Part shown: positions 50,230 through 62,484 of the stretch, in pieces
How the letters are laid out: every line of letters begins with the position of its first letter
Position numbering within the stretch: the first letter of the stretch is position 1
Assembly (NCBI GenBank): GCA_973895155.1
Contig: OZ316896.1
Coordinates: forward strand, 9,672,001-9,736,000
DNA from: Marsupella aquatica
Lineage: Eukaryota > Marchantiophyta
Direction: 5' to 3'
Length of the DNA: 64,000 nucleotides
The notes under the pieces: model-generated
What the model was told of the DNA's origin: nothing
Databases searched by the model: none
The model's input: only the letters and a program-made list of their open reading frames with translations
Program-made: the position numbers and the translations under genes

Positions 50230-52601
50230 TCAATGTCTCTGCGAGGGACCAAATTTCCTGCTCGGGATGTGGCCGGCTCTCTCTGCAGTGATCCTTTTTG
50301 TCGTACCGTCGTCTTTAATGTCTTGAAGAACTCTTTGAACCCATTTCTTTTTGTCGTTCAGGCCGGCAAGATGAACCATAAAATCTCCCTTGGCATAAAC
50401 CCCTGCAGGAAAGTTTTCAGGTCAGAACATGACGAGAGAAGGCACCCTACTTTTTCTACATCATAAGCTTCTTTCAGGGAAGCCAACTATGAAGGCAACT
50501 GCTAACTGTAGACACCTGGCACTGCCTGGACAATGACGTACACAGCCCAGCCAATAGAGTGCTCAAGCATCTCATACTCACTGATTGAATGGGAGGTGCA
50601 AATCAACAAATCTTACAACATCACTTACCTTCCCAGATTCGGCTTGTGACTGTCAGAAGCCGAACGGCATTCTTCCAATTAGGCCTCCACAAATTCGAAT
50701 TGAAGACGCACTGCATGCTTGGAATCTTCACATGCTGCCTTTTCTCAGCTTCCGGCATAGTGGCCATCAAATACTTCAGAGCGTCATTGTCCCCACTCTT
50801 GCATAATCCAAAAGGCTCCACAAATGAAGTTTGGTTCCACCAGAGATCCAAAAAGTATCTGCTCCAATCTGAATTGCGCACAAAAAACATCCCTGCACGC
50901 GAAAAACGTCGTGTCATAATCCGCGCATGGCAACATTCCATGAAATATAGAAACTATAAACAATTTTACATCGCCCGGATTCCTTGCCAACGCTTGGCTG
51001 CTTTAACTAACCTGCATTGACTCCTGCCGCGTCTTCTGTCAAAATCAAATCGGGCATGTGATTCCAATCCGCATTGCCGGCGACGGAATAGATAATGCTC
51101 TCCTGTGCAAATAAAGTACAACGTAATACGTCAGGGAACGCCAATCAAATCACAGCAACGCGACGCAACGCAGCCTCAAACTTGAAGAGTCTAACGCAAA
51201 ATCCTCCCATCCACTTTTAGAAAAGAAGTAGAAAACACGAAACGGTCACATGAAACCCTCCTGGACCCTACATTCAAGTCCACAGTCCAAATTCGGGTCT
51301 ACGTCCAAAGAATTGAAATCACAATTTCACACCAAATCAACTGGGATAAAATTGTGTTTGGGCGCTTACAAGAGTGGTGGATGGATTCGTTACAACAGAA
51401 TCCTGCAGCAACAGAATGAGAACCGAATGAAAAGAATTAGAACAACCTTCATCACTAAAATTTTCAGGAACACCATCATTTCTTGCAACGTCTCCCTTGC
51501 AGAACACAACCTTCATCACTAAAATTTTCAGGAACACCATCATTTCTTGCAACGTCTCCATTGCAGAACACAACAATTTAGCATCCGAAGAAGGTAACAC
51601 CGCAACATCCTCAGCGTCTCCTGTTTATTTGAGACAGCGGTTGGTGGGCTGGCACGTCTATCAGATCACAATTCAGGAGTGCTACAAACGACAAGTTGGT
51701 GTCAAAATCAGAGAAACCGCTACAGTACAAAGGGTGCAATCGGCTGGCTTATTCCGAACCCAAAGCAGGGAGGTCCCATCGTCCTGTATCGTCCAAAAAC
51801 GGCCCCAGAAGGCAGTGCAACCATAGTAAAATAGTACTTCATGAAAGTACGAACATGATCATGAGGGCCCCAGAGTCTAAAACTGGCACCAGAAGGCAAT
51901 GCAGCGATTGTATTGAAGCACTTCATCGAATTACATCGACGATGAAGGCACCCAACGCAGCAGGTACCAAGAGAGAGAACAGGACGCTAGCAAAGTGCAC
52001 TTACGGCATCGTTCCAGAAGATATAATCGTAGTTGGACAAGTGCTTCTTCACAGCAAGGATCTTACTCCAGCTGGGAGGGCGGTTCTTGTCAAGCACATC
52101 ACTGGCGTCGATGAAGTCGTACCCGTGTCGCTCAACATAACTCTGTTTGTTCGGGACGACAAGATCCATCAATCCCTCGAAAGACCTGTGCGGAATGTTT
52201 TTTGAGCCGTCAGAGCACGAGACCATGGCAAAGTGGTACTTAGTCGGAATGTGGTTTCCAAGATCCGGTACGCACGTTCGCCCCAAGTGATTCGCTCGTC
52301 GAAGGAGAGCTCCTGATCCGTGCATTACGGGGCCAGCGACCAGCAACAGGCCGAAGATAACAAAAACCAAAGCCCTGACAAAAGTTCTCGAGCATAACCA
52401 CCAATTTTGGTGCCTTATATCTGTTTTGGAGAAAGACTCTAGGTGTTCGAACCATCCTCCACCACCTCCATTTCCATTCCGAAAATCGTTTGCTGCTCTC
52501 AAAATAAATTGCTCTGAATCTACGTCCTTTGTTACTCGCCTCTGGGGACATAGCCCAGAGAGCGCAGCCATGGTTCGCGCTCTAACCGCGATTCGGGTCA
52601 T
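50230..52601 (-). CDS. GT34-type (GMA12/MNN10) glycosyltransferase, four exons
   Basis: Exons 52601-52005, 51102-51012, 50892-50629 and 50402-50230 join in phase with GT-AG borders, giving 374 residues. The ATG at 52601 is the first in frame; the frame is open upstream only from a GTG, and a second ATG lies at 52571. Residues about 74-93 (FVRALVFVIFGLLLVAG) form a type II signal anchor, so a Golgi lumen catalytic domain is expected. Landmarks: FAMVSCSDG, NKQSYVERHGYDFIDAS, SWSKILAVKKHLSNYDYIFWND, AGVNAGMFFVRNSDWSRYFLDLWWNQ, VFNSN and GDFMVHLAG, typical of galactomannan/alpha-galactosyl transferases of GT34. The metal-binding DxD is D198-A-E200, a DxE variant that spans the exon 1-2 junction. 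Substrate is unknown. It is not obviously a xyloglucan xylosyltransferase. Confidence 0.88.
51443..51570. repeat. 64-bp tandem duplication inside GT34 intron 1
   Basis: Two copies (51443-51506 and 51507-51570) begin CAACCTTCATCACTAAAATT and end TTGCAGAACA. They differ at one base (CCC versus CCA before TTGCAG), so the duplication is recent. It lies wholly within the 902-bp first intron. Confidence 0.95.
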
Positions 52602-53719
52602 GTAACTAGCTCGAACAAGGTACAGACTTCGCAGCACGACAACAGCCTTGCTTTCCACTCCGTCTCCTCTCCTTACAATGAGCACCCCTACTGCTATTGC
52701 CTTCTCTGTTTTCGCTGCTGAACCGCTCCAACCAGTCGAGTGCCGCTGCCGTGTCCCTACTATTACATCGAGCTGGTCTCTGATCCTGGACCGAGCTAAA
52801 ATTTCCTAACCACACTGACGCTTGTGATGTTTTCTGCTACCGTTCAGCCAATAACGTATATCGTCCAAATACTCGAATCATTCCTCCTCTGAGAACAAAA
52901 AGACTTTCCCCGCTATACCCTAATGTATCCGTCCACAGGTGTCTGACAGTTGAAACCTCCCAATGCAAGCAGCGAAAAAGTGATCCAGATGACGACTAAT
53001 CGATAGCAACCGCAATGGCAGAATACCCACCAAGACAGCACTCTTTCAGATTCAAACACTGCCTGGACACTGAGAGGACAGACCAGATCTGGTTGGTAAC
53101 CACCGTTGATGATTCCAATACGATCTTCACACGGTCGCACCTGAAGGTTGTATAATATACGAAGCAAAACACAAGCACTGACGGGAAGAGGTGAGAAGAA
53201 GGCTCTGCACAGGACACTAAGCAAACTTAATGTTGGTACACTGAACGAGAGGAACCAATGGACGACAAAATTCGAACGGGCTGTTGCTCTCAAGCAACCG
53301 AGGAACAAGGGTGAATGGACGAAATGAGTGAATGCTGCAATCAATGTGAGATGCACAACGCTATGCAGACGACCATTTCACTCCTGAAGGTCGCCCTGCG
53401 CCAAACAGGTTGCCAAAGCGGAGAACGAGCTATTGTGTAGCACCTACACATTATCATATCCTCCTCTCCTCCGTCTCCTTCCCCTGAAGCTGCAGCACTC
53501 AATGAAGGTTCCAGACTCACACGAGAACCCACTTTCTTCTTCACCCAGAATCGACTTTAAGCCTTATTTGAACTGCCCACAACACTGTCCCCATGCTCTC
53601 ACTGATCTGCACCAGAACCCACAATGGCAGCAGCAGCTTACCAACCCACGACCCAGGTATCGTCGTTCTTCGAAGTGTGTGAGAGAGAGCGAGCGAGAGA
53701 GTACACACTCCACTCTCCT

Positions 53720-54115
53720 CCCTCCCTCCCTCCCTCAATCAATCAATCAAAGCAAAGCCAAGCAAAGCAAGAACCTACCGCGATCTCACCAGACCGCCTT
53801 CCCACCTACGATTCGCGGACCCCTTTTTCTTCACAGCTGACCAAAGCAAGGCAAAGCAAGGCAAAGCAAAGAAAGGCAGGCAGGCAGGCAAATCACGCAC
53901 TTGCGAACGTAGTAGCATTGTAGGAAGGGGAGTGTGGCCGCAGCAGCAGCAGTGGTAGTAGGAAGGACGTCAGTGACGACTTCTCTCGACACGCAGTAAT
54001 GTAGGCTGCTGGCTGGCTGGCAGGCAGCTAGGCAGCTAGGCAGGCAGGCAGCTAGGCAGGCAGGCAGCAGGCAGCAGGCAAAGCTCTGGTGCCGCAGCAG
54101 CAGCAGCAGCAGGGA
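53720..54115. repeat. Cluster of tetra- and pentanucleotide microsatellites
   Basis: In order: (CCTC)n, (CAAT)n, AGCAA/AGGCAAAGC units, (GGCA)n, GCAGCAGCAG, TGGCTGGC, then AGGCAGCT/AGGCAGGC units and another GCAGCAGCAG run. Several unrelated motifs follow one another within 400 bp. Confidence 0.9.
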
Positions 54116-54239
54116 GGTAGGAAGAGAGGGAGACGGAAGAAGGCAGGAAGGGGCAAAAACAGGCCGAAGAATTAGAAAATATAAAGTTTGCCTGTCGCTC
54201 GATATGTTCATTCTCAAGGGTAATGTTTGCGGCTTCCGT

Positions 54240-54380
54240 TTATTTTGGGGTTGGGTTGGGTTGCGTTGGGGTTTTGGGGTTAGTTTTGGGTGAATTATTG
54301 GGTTTGCCTCATCTGTCGTCAGTGCAATTGGGTTGGGTTTGGGATTGGGTTTAATTTGGGTTTGGATGAATTATTGGAAT
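54240..54380. repeat. G-rich (GGGTT)n-like tract
   Basis: Repeated GGGTTGGGTT, GGGGTTTTGGGGTTAG and TTGGGTTTGGG words in the first 60 bases and again at 54330-54365. Four or more GGG tracts lie close together on the plus strand, so G-quadruplex formation is plausible. It differs from the plant telomere repeat TTTAGGG. Confidence 0.8.
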
Positions 54381-54480
54381 TGTCTCACCTGCCCTCAGTG
54401 GAGTTCCCTCTCTCTTCTACATAGGGGTTAGGTATGTAGTACTATGGGGAGGGTAGGTGTTATTGGTTTTAATTAGGGCC

Positions 54481-57400
54481 CTTTAATAAATTTCTCTTAA
54501 TGACTCTCCTATGCAGTTTGCTTGGATTATTCAGTTTGCCTAGCAGTGAGCTGCCCATCCTGAAGAGGGCTGGGACCCCCTTGCCAATCCCCACAGTCCC
54601 CTCACCCTTCTGCACATTCCTCGGGTCCTTTCTCTCTGGAGGGCTGAGACGGTTTGTTATAGTGCCTCTAGACAAATTCCTCTTTGTGATTCTCCAATGC
54701 GGTTGACGCCTGGGGTCTACCAGGCTCACATAGGGATGGGCCCCTTTCCTTCCTGTCCCTAATCCACTCTCTCTTTTGCACATCGAAATACCTTTCTCTA
54801 CAGAGGGCTTGGGCACTCACAATTCTGCAGAGGGCCAAGGTTGTTGGTCACAAATTCTTGATAGTGACCCTCCTATGTGGATTACTCTTGAGCTCTACCA
54901 GGTTTAATATTCAGTAGGGCTTTAGTTCCTTCGCATATGAGTGACTCTTGTCTTTTTGGCTCCTCAGTCATCTTCGGTTTTTTTCTTGTTTCCTCCCCAA
55001 TTTCTCTCCTTTATTGGGTCTCTTGCCTTAGTATATTGTATCCATGTTTACATTTTTTGTTCTTTGGCAATGTGAGATATATTTGTCTAAGATTTACTAC
55101 ATTGCCACTTTTTTAATCTAAACATATACTTTGCCAATTTTTAAGTACTACATTAATTGTCATCTATTTCCCTTCTTGGTTACGTAAACTTCCTCTAGTA
55201 GCTTGAAACATATTGATTATCAACATCTGCCCAGGTAAGCAAATGGATAGTAGTCCATCTCCTCTACTGATTGGGTCTCTTACTTTGGTCCAGCTCAGCC
55301 CCCTCTTGGTTGTCTGGCCCACGCCCCTGCTCCCACTGGTTGGGTGAGCATGGTTGTCAAGGTTAACTTGAGGACAATGCAGATGGTCTCCAAACCAAAT
55401 ACTCACAAGATGTTGATTGTTGGATCCTTCAAACTAACCAGAGTTAACCAGCACTGACAAAAGGTGATGCTAATGAAAAACGAGTGACATTTTACTAGAA
55501 AGTTGCAAACATAAGCTACTTTCAAGTCTAGAGTGAGCCTCTAGAGTGTGACTCCAAATAAGAACAAAACCTGACTCCAAAATAAGGACAAAATTGGACT
55601 ATGAATAAGGACAAAGTGGAGGTGACGCCAATATAATGGAGAGATAGCATAGAATTCTGTTTTTTTGTAATGTTCTTGTTGTCTCCATATCTATTTACCT
55701 TCAAGGATAGGGTAATCAATCTAGTTGTATCTATTCTCAGATAATTATACCCCACTGGTTCTTTCGGAGTGTCTCCAAAAGAAGAAAGAACGGCCCTGCT
55801 TTGCGGGCAGGAGATGGGGCCGAAAGAGGGACCCGACAGGTCACACTGGACCTACCCTAGGCGGTCAGAGTGAACTGCCCGGGCCCGCCACCTCCAGCGA
55901 ATCCAGTTTGGGAGATGCGGTAGACAGGACGTCGCGTGCTCAAAAGAACTTTTTTGATGTGCATTCTTTTTTACCAGGGCAGGACAATGTACAGTGCAGC
56001 CCCAGCCAACGTCCAGTGAGGGATGACAGGGGGAGCTGCCCCGCCCGGTCGGGGTAACTTCCTAGACCTGTTTGGAATGCGACAGACAGGATAAATCTGT
56101 TTGGAGCAGTGATTTGAAGGAAACTGTTCCCACACGAGCAGTCCTGCCCAGCCCAGCTACTGCCCAGCCCCCAAGGGCGGGGCCGCGGGGCTGACAGGCA
56201 CAGGAGACAACACCGATGTAGGGGAGACGGGCAGCCCGGTGAGGAACGTTGGCTGGCTGAATGGCTGGTTACAGTACCTTTTCGTGGCTGGCTGCCCGGC
56301 TGGCTGCCTCTCTACAGTAGCTGGCACCCCTCGAGGGATGGCTGGTCGAGACGGAGGGCTCGGCTGGAGGCTCTACTGCTGCCCGAGATACTTTTACCCA
56401 TAATAAGCCAGCACAAAAGATGTCCCTCCTCACCTTTTTTTAATCTTCTCCTTTCCTTTCCCTTCGCTTCCCTTCCCAGTGTTGTCACTGTGTGCTCAGT
56501 TTAATCCATGTAAAGCCCAATTTCCCTCCCTTCTGTTTTGGAAGGTGAAACCGCCTCAGAGCATGCTTTTTAGTCAAGGGGAAACCCATATTTAAACCCC
56601 TATTTCGCTCCTCCAAATTTGTAAAGAGGGTGAAATCGCCTTAGAGCATGATTTTTAAAGGGAAATTCACTCAAAGCAAGTTGGCAACTACAGTAGCTCC
56701 TCCCAGGCACCAAAAACCCTGGTTTATATTTTTGTATCTTTAATATAATTGGTACAAGGCACCTGTGGTGCATAACACGTTTTACCCGCCTGGAGCAACT
56801 TGGTACAATTAGCTTTTAATATGTAGAAGCAGATTCTGAGGAAGGGCATTTTGGGAGGGGATTGAATCATGTGGACCTGGGCCTCCTATTTGAGTTTTAA
56901 CCATGATTTTATTGAGGAAAGGATAAGATGTTTTATTTGAAGAACATTTGACGTTTTTATAACAATTAACATGTGATTTCCAAAGGAAAAAAACAGATAA
57001 TATCCATACAGACTACCATGATACTCCACATTTGTTAACCGAAGCTAGCAAATAGACACAAATAGAAAAGGAAGGTATTTGTCATTTCACGATTAGTAAA
57101 CGCATCTGCATCCTCATTTAATCTAAACCATCCAAACTGGACATGACCTCCCGTAGTTAATTACCAGAGTTCCATGTGTTGTTACATTACTATATATTAC
57201 AAACTTGATCGTCTGTTTCTTTCCTTTCATTAGCTTTGGTGTTTCTATGATTTATAAATTTTGGTGGAAAACTTGATTGCGGAGACAAACAAGAAGTTAA
57301 TGCTTAGATGGACCATGACCTTTAACCTAAGAAGTCTATGGACACTTTTTGACCCCCCTAACGGCCCCCTACAGGTCAATCATACCAATGAAAATAAAGT

Positions 57401-57743
57401 ATCAGGATAGTCCATCATTTTTGGCAATCTACGCAAGCATCGTGTCAGACATTATGGCCTATAAGGCCTGGTTGCCGATCTCATTGGTTTAACACATTGG
57501 ATTCTATTTAGCCGGTTTAGGTTCAACTCATGTTGTAGGTGCCATAGATGCTTGGTAGTTGGTAGGAACTATTTATAAAAATAATGCACAGAATATAAAT
57601 TGAGGACTTTCCTGCAAGCCAATTGCGTGGCTTGAGGTTTCCTTGAACACAAACTAGCAATCTATGGACATTTTGATATTTAGTCAATTACTCAAAAAAT
57701 CCAGCTCAATTGGCCAGGGTGACTTGTGACCAACAGGTCTCAA
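54481..57743. other. Gene-free spacer with a GC-rich block
   Basis: No gene is supported. The block at about 55790-56390 is rich in GGGCAG/GCCCGG words and GGCTGGCTG repeats, like the GC-rich zones near 21.3 and 58.7-59.3 kb. It also has CTACAGTAG at 56312-56320 and 56688-56696. The rest is AT-rich. Confidence 0.5.
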
Positions 57744-57776
57744 GCTTAATTGTGTGACCCGACCACACAATTAAGC
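57744..57776. other. Perfect 13-bp inverted repeat with 7-nt loop
   Basis: GCTTAATTGTGTG (57744-57756), loop ACCCGAC, then CACACAATTAAGC (57764-57776). All 13 positions pair, so a hairpin or cruciform is possible on either strand. There is no T-run to suggest a terminator and no gene adjoins it. Confidence 0.85.
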
Positions 57777-60160
57777 GTTTGTGTGGCAATGGGTTCTGTA
57801 TCTGCATGTAACATGGGTTCTATTCCGAAACTATCTGAGACAGATTTAATGTGTTACCCGTCAGAGGTGCTTGTTGTAGTTGTAGAAACATTGAGGATTT
57901 TATGCTGCCTTCCACATGGGTGGCTTCCCCTCCAAAATAATAAATATAAAAATATGTGTTTTTGAGTAATTTGACTCACAACAATCACCTGAAAGAAGAC
58001 TCAGTGGCTCACCACATCAAAGTTTATGTTACCAGATATGTTACCATCATGGCCCTTGGTTTCCCTTGGCGGGAGTTAGTCCCAAATGGTAATTTTAACT
58101 GCAAATTACAGTATGGCCCAGCCTAATGCTTGTGCAATTGCACTGTCTTTCAATAGTATATGATGTTAAGTGCACTTGTTGTCGAGTATAAGTGAGATGA
58201 CCAGACAATCAACCACTATAGGGAGTTGGCAAATTGGTGTGGAAATTGGATATGAAGGAGTGTGCAAGTTGAGAAGAGTGACAGGTTAGGCAATGAAAAG
58301 GTGCACAGTGGCACCTTTAGGTCAATCTATTGCTCAAGAAAAACATGACCATAATCAGATTGGCACCCCAAGCTTCTAGGTGGAAAAACATTTTGTAAGC
58401 CATGAAAATGAAAGATGGAGATTGCATATTTTAGTGTTTAGACCAGACTGTCCTCCTTTCCCCTTGGCTGCTTTCAACGGGCTGTGGGCAACCAACCCGC
58501 TCAACAAAGCGAGCCAGCTAGAAAGTGTGGGCAACACCTATTCAGTTTTACTGGTCCTTTTCCAAAAACAAAACCTGCATTAAAATATGGACACAATAAT
58601 ATTCTTCTTTCCAACCCGCCACACCACACCACGGCACACCCGCACAACAAAAGAAGAGAACATGCCACCACCATCCACTCTTGCCCCCGGGCAGACAAGA
58701 AAACTCAGTTTTTAATTCCAGCCCGCGGGCACGAGGTGGGTGGCTGGATGCCCAAGGAGTGAGCTCAAAACTCTACACTCTGCCCGACGGGGGAAGAAAG
58801 GGAAAGCAAACAACAGATCCCGAATCCCAGTGGTACTACGGGCAGTAAGTACTACTGTATCCCACTGCCGCCATTCCACCCCACATGCTGCCCGAGCCAA
58901 TCCGGAGCCTCCCTTCGGACTTCGCAGATCCGGGTTGATGCACGGTAACGGTAATTCCCTACAGCCGGCCTTGCTGCCCGTATCAGCTCCTTCCCAAAAG
59001 ATCCCTTCCTTCCTCGGAAGTCAGCATCGGGACCGTCGTTTCTATTATATTCACGGTCAGATCGTCTCTAAGGCCCCCCGCCCGCGGGCAAACGAAACCT
59101 TGTATCGACATTCGACAGCCTCTCGGAGTCCGGGATTATTTTTTCACACAAGTGCCCCCCCCTGGCCCCCTGGGAGAATGATGGTACTTGCCCGTGCGTC
59201 AGAATGATGCCCCGTCCGACGCGAACCCCGGGTCGGTCAGCTGTTAGTGGGTCAAATTTACCGAACGTTGGGATACGGGCAGGGGAGGGCAAACATGAAC
59301 TCGAGAGAGACAAAGCGGAGGAGCAAATGTAGAAGATGCTAGTTTAGCAGTGCCATAAACCGGTCTCCTTTGTCTTTTCATTTGAATCCAAACCCCCTTT
59401 TACACCGTTTGAAATCTCAAGTTGGCTTTCTGTAAGTGCGAGCGCCATAAGTGCAAAATCTGAATAACTGCAATGTTTCATATTCTTCCCTTACAGACAT
59501 GGGGTTTGCACTTATGCACCTTATGTTAGAGCAAAAATCCCTGAAATATTCTAAAATTGACAACTTAGTGCAATCTTTCCCTAACTGTACATGTAGACTG
59601 GGTAAACACAAAATCTTGTGATGACGCCTAGAGAGGCATAGTTGATTGAGACTCATAAGTTTAGAGTTCTAATGTTGTGTCTTATTATTCCCTTGATTTA
59701 ACGTGGTCTTCCTTAATAGAGTAAAAAATAAGTCTATAGAATAGGGCACAAAATTCACGGAAATACAAATATTGCTTTGAGAGTCAGGAGACTTCTCACG
59801 GGACACGATGTGGACTCTTATCAATAAGTGCCACACTTCTATGGGTTTGCACTTCTTACTTAGTGCAAGATAACCCGGTATGCTTCTGCCACGTAGTATG
59901 CACTTAGAGAGGGTGGAATAATGTCGTGGAAACGGTAAATGCGGTAACGGGCACCCAGCGGCAGAGAGGTACTGTATACGAATGGCGTACGGAGAAAAGC
60001 ATGGGCGCATGCCCGGATGTTGCTCTGCACCCAGAGGTACGATGAGTCATCATAACGAGGAACAATAACAGAGGCCCTCTGTACGAGACGGGCAGTGGGG
60101 CAGGGGGCATGGGCCTGGCCAGGCATGGATGAATCCAGTTGTGCCATCCAGGTTCGCCAC
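57777..60160. other. Spacer with GC-rich block at 58.6-59.3 kb
   Basis: No gene is supported. Words CCCGGGCAG, CCGCGGGCA, TGCCCG and CGGGCAGG recur across 58680-59290 and again at 59990-60120. Between them (59420-59880) GCACTTATG/CATAAGTGCA words recur, as at 44.6-45.1 kb. Open frames here are P/R/S-rich. Confidence 0.5.
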
Positions 60161-60710
60161 GGTTTAATACGCAACCCCCAAATATTATTCTCCTTGTTTT
60201 CGTTTTTTAAGTAAGACATTTTATTTGATGACCCTTTAGACCAATTGAATTACGATCTATCATTGGTCTATCAACGGTCTCCGATGTGACCCATCTAGTA
60301 ACACTTTTCAGTTTGAATATCATAAAAGAAAAGGGCTTCTTTTCGAATAAAGGTATTGATTGAAAATGAGTCGTACACTGAAAAGTGAATGTTTACATTA
60401 AAATGAGGATGAATAGAATGGCGTGACTCTGATTGGAGAAAAATATTCATTATTTTATATTTCTAATGAATGAATGACGCAAGGCTAGTTCAAATATTTT
60501 TTTTGGTCACTGTTCAATACGCAAAGCCAAAATAATTTTCTCCTTGTTTTCGTTTTTAAAGTAAATGTATACACTGAAGATAATTTGTACACTGAAATGT
60601 CAGTGTTCACATTAAGATGAGGATGAATATAATCGTGCTATCCTGATTCGAGCAAATTTTCTTATTTTATATCCTGCGAAATGAGGCAATGCTTGTTCAC
60701 CTTTTGAAAA
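60161..60710. repeat. Diverged direct duplication, unit of about 200 bp or more
   Basis: AATACGCAA...ATTTTCTCCTTGTTTTCGTTTTT, AAGTAA occurs near 60166 and 60517. ACACTGAAA(A/T)GT, ATTAA(A/G)ATGAGGATGAATA and TTATTTTATAT occur near 60375-60460 and 60588-60670. The first copy has about 150 bp of extra sequence in the middle. Confidence 0.82.
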
Positions 60711-62484
60711 TATTAGTGATAATTATCTGGGACTTTGTGTGCAAAAGTAAATGGCAACATTTTGGCAAAACCTAGAGTTCCATCCTGGCTTCATTTCAAT
60801 ACCGAATACATTGAGAGGTCAGTGTTGGCATCAAAATGGCTAGTGACTTCTTAAATGCTGGTGCTTCACAACCAGGTATAAGTTCGATAATAATTTACTT
60901 TTTGCACCTACAGTTATGGGACTAGGATAGAGTTGTAAATAAAAGAGCTAATGCCAGGAAATGACACAACTAGTGTAAGGGTCCCGGCTCTATACAGGAC
61001 AAAGAGCAGAATCTAATTTTGGACTGCAAAAATTAAGTCTGCTTCAGTCTCCACAAGCTGGGGAGAGAACTAGCTGCAGCTACCTAATCATAATCAAAAT
61101 TCAGATGGTGGACGAACATTACCTCGCCATGAGCAAAGTTCATGTATGGGTCAGTGCTGACTTGTGGGCCATGCTAGAGACCTTTGATCGTTAGCTGATC
61201 TATCTTGGTGTAAACCAAATTTGTAGCAGTTAAATTTGAGTCTGATTTGAACATAGGGGTGATTCATGAAGGAAGAAAGCTAGTCTACAAATCGGACAAG
61301 AGCTGTTGTGGGGCTGGAAGTCAGCCGAAGCTGTGAAATTGTTGGTTCATTACAATATCATGCACAGCAGGAGCTACTAGAGCAGATGTTGCAGTGGACA
61401 GAGTTGAAGTTGATTTTTTACTTTGAATTGATTCCCCTAAACGTCAAAGATGTTTGGTTGGGCAAAGACTAGTAGGGTGATCAAAATAAGACCCGGAGAA
61501 CTCGTTCTAAGAGTGTGGACACATCGTCCAAAATGAACAAAAGCAAACAATTACAAATATGAGCATGAAAGGTGCTTTAATGCCTACAATTTCGGACCTT
61601 CGTTATCCGTCACTTCGGTCTGTCTGTCCATTCACAAAATACACCCCCAATCACTCTGTAGATGGCCCCAATTCTTTTGCTTTCCCATCATGCCCACAAA
61701 TGAGAACTGTTGCCACTAACTAGGCAGCTGCAATTCTGTGCATCCATACGGTTGAAGCGTACTTTTACTTCCACCCTGCATCTCCAAGCAACACATAAGA
61801 CTAGCTAACAATTTCAAGCCAATATCCCCCCCATTGAACTATCAAGCAGGAGATTGGGTATATCTGACAATAATGGTTTCCAAAATGTGCTGGGCCACCT
61901 ACAGTCGACACTCGTTGACAATGTTTGGCAATAATTAAGTAGAAACTTCACGTACCTTTCCTTGGCATGCCTCTATTTGTACTACGTGACTGGCACTCCC
62001 AAAAAGAGGTTGTTGTGTGCCATTTACAAGAATTCCTGTTGAAGAACGAACAAGGAACGACTGACTGTAATGAGATTTTCCTAAAAGGTGAGATCTCACT
62101 GCTCTTCACTTAAAATTCACTTCCATGACACCCCTTCAACCTTGCAAAGTCCACCTTAAAATACGGAACTTCCGAGTTAAGAACACGTACCACATATCTC
62201 CATGACGATCACGCGGATGCATCAGACTAAGAAGGAATGTTCAACACCATAATCTGGAGAACACACCAGCAATCATTAGTTTTCTTACATGCCCGACTTG
62301 TGGTTCTTTCAAATCTTTTCTCCTATAAACTAAAAGTTCTGCAAGTTTCTTGCCTCATCTCATTTGACTTCAGCTTAGAGTCAAATCCACGGAAGAAGAA
62401 GTGATGCTTCTCTTCGAGATGAACCCGCCACTAAAGTAGATTCTCCCCGCGCTTAGAGAGAAAGAGGCAAAATGCTGGCTTTGA
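60711..62484. other. Gene-free spacer, downstream of the last gene
   Basis: No gene is supported. The last few hundred bases may include the 3' UTR of the minus-strand gene that ends at 62485. Confidence 0.45.

Larger units (their letters stand above)
52602..54480. other. Upstream region of the GT34 gene with dense microsatellites
   Basis: It probably includes the promoter and 5' leader. It holds a CCTC run and CAAT/AGCAA runs (about 53720-53885), GCA and GGCA/GGCT runs (53995-54115) and G-rich text (54240-54380). Open frames across it are low-complexity and not called. Confidence 0.5.

Noticed and set aside
52602-52685. Extension of the GT34 frame to 52685
   Set aside because: It begins at a GTG, not an ATG. 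The first in-frame ATG is at 52601.
54240-54380. Interstitial telomere tract
   Set aside because: Repeats are GGGTT-like and irregular, not TTTAGGG units.
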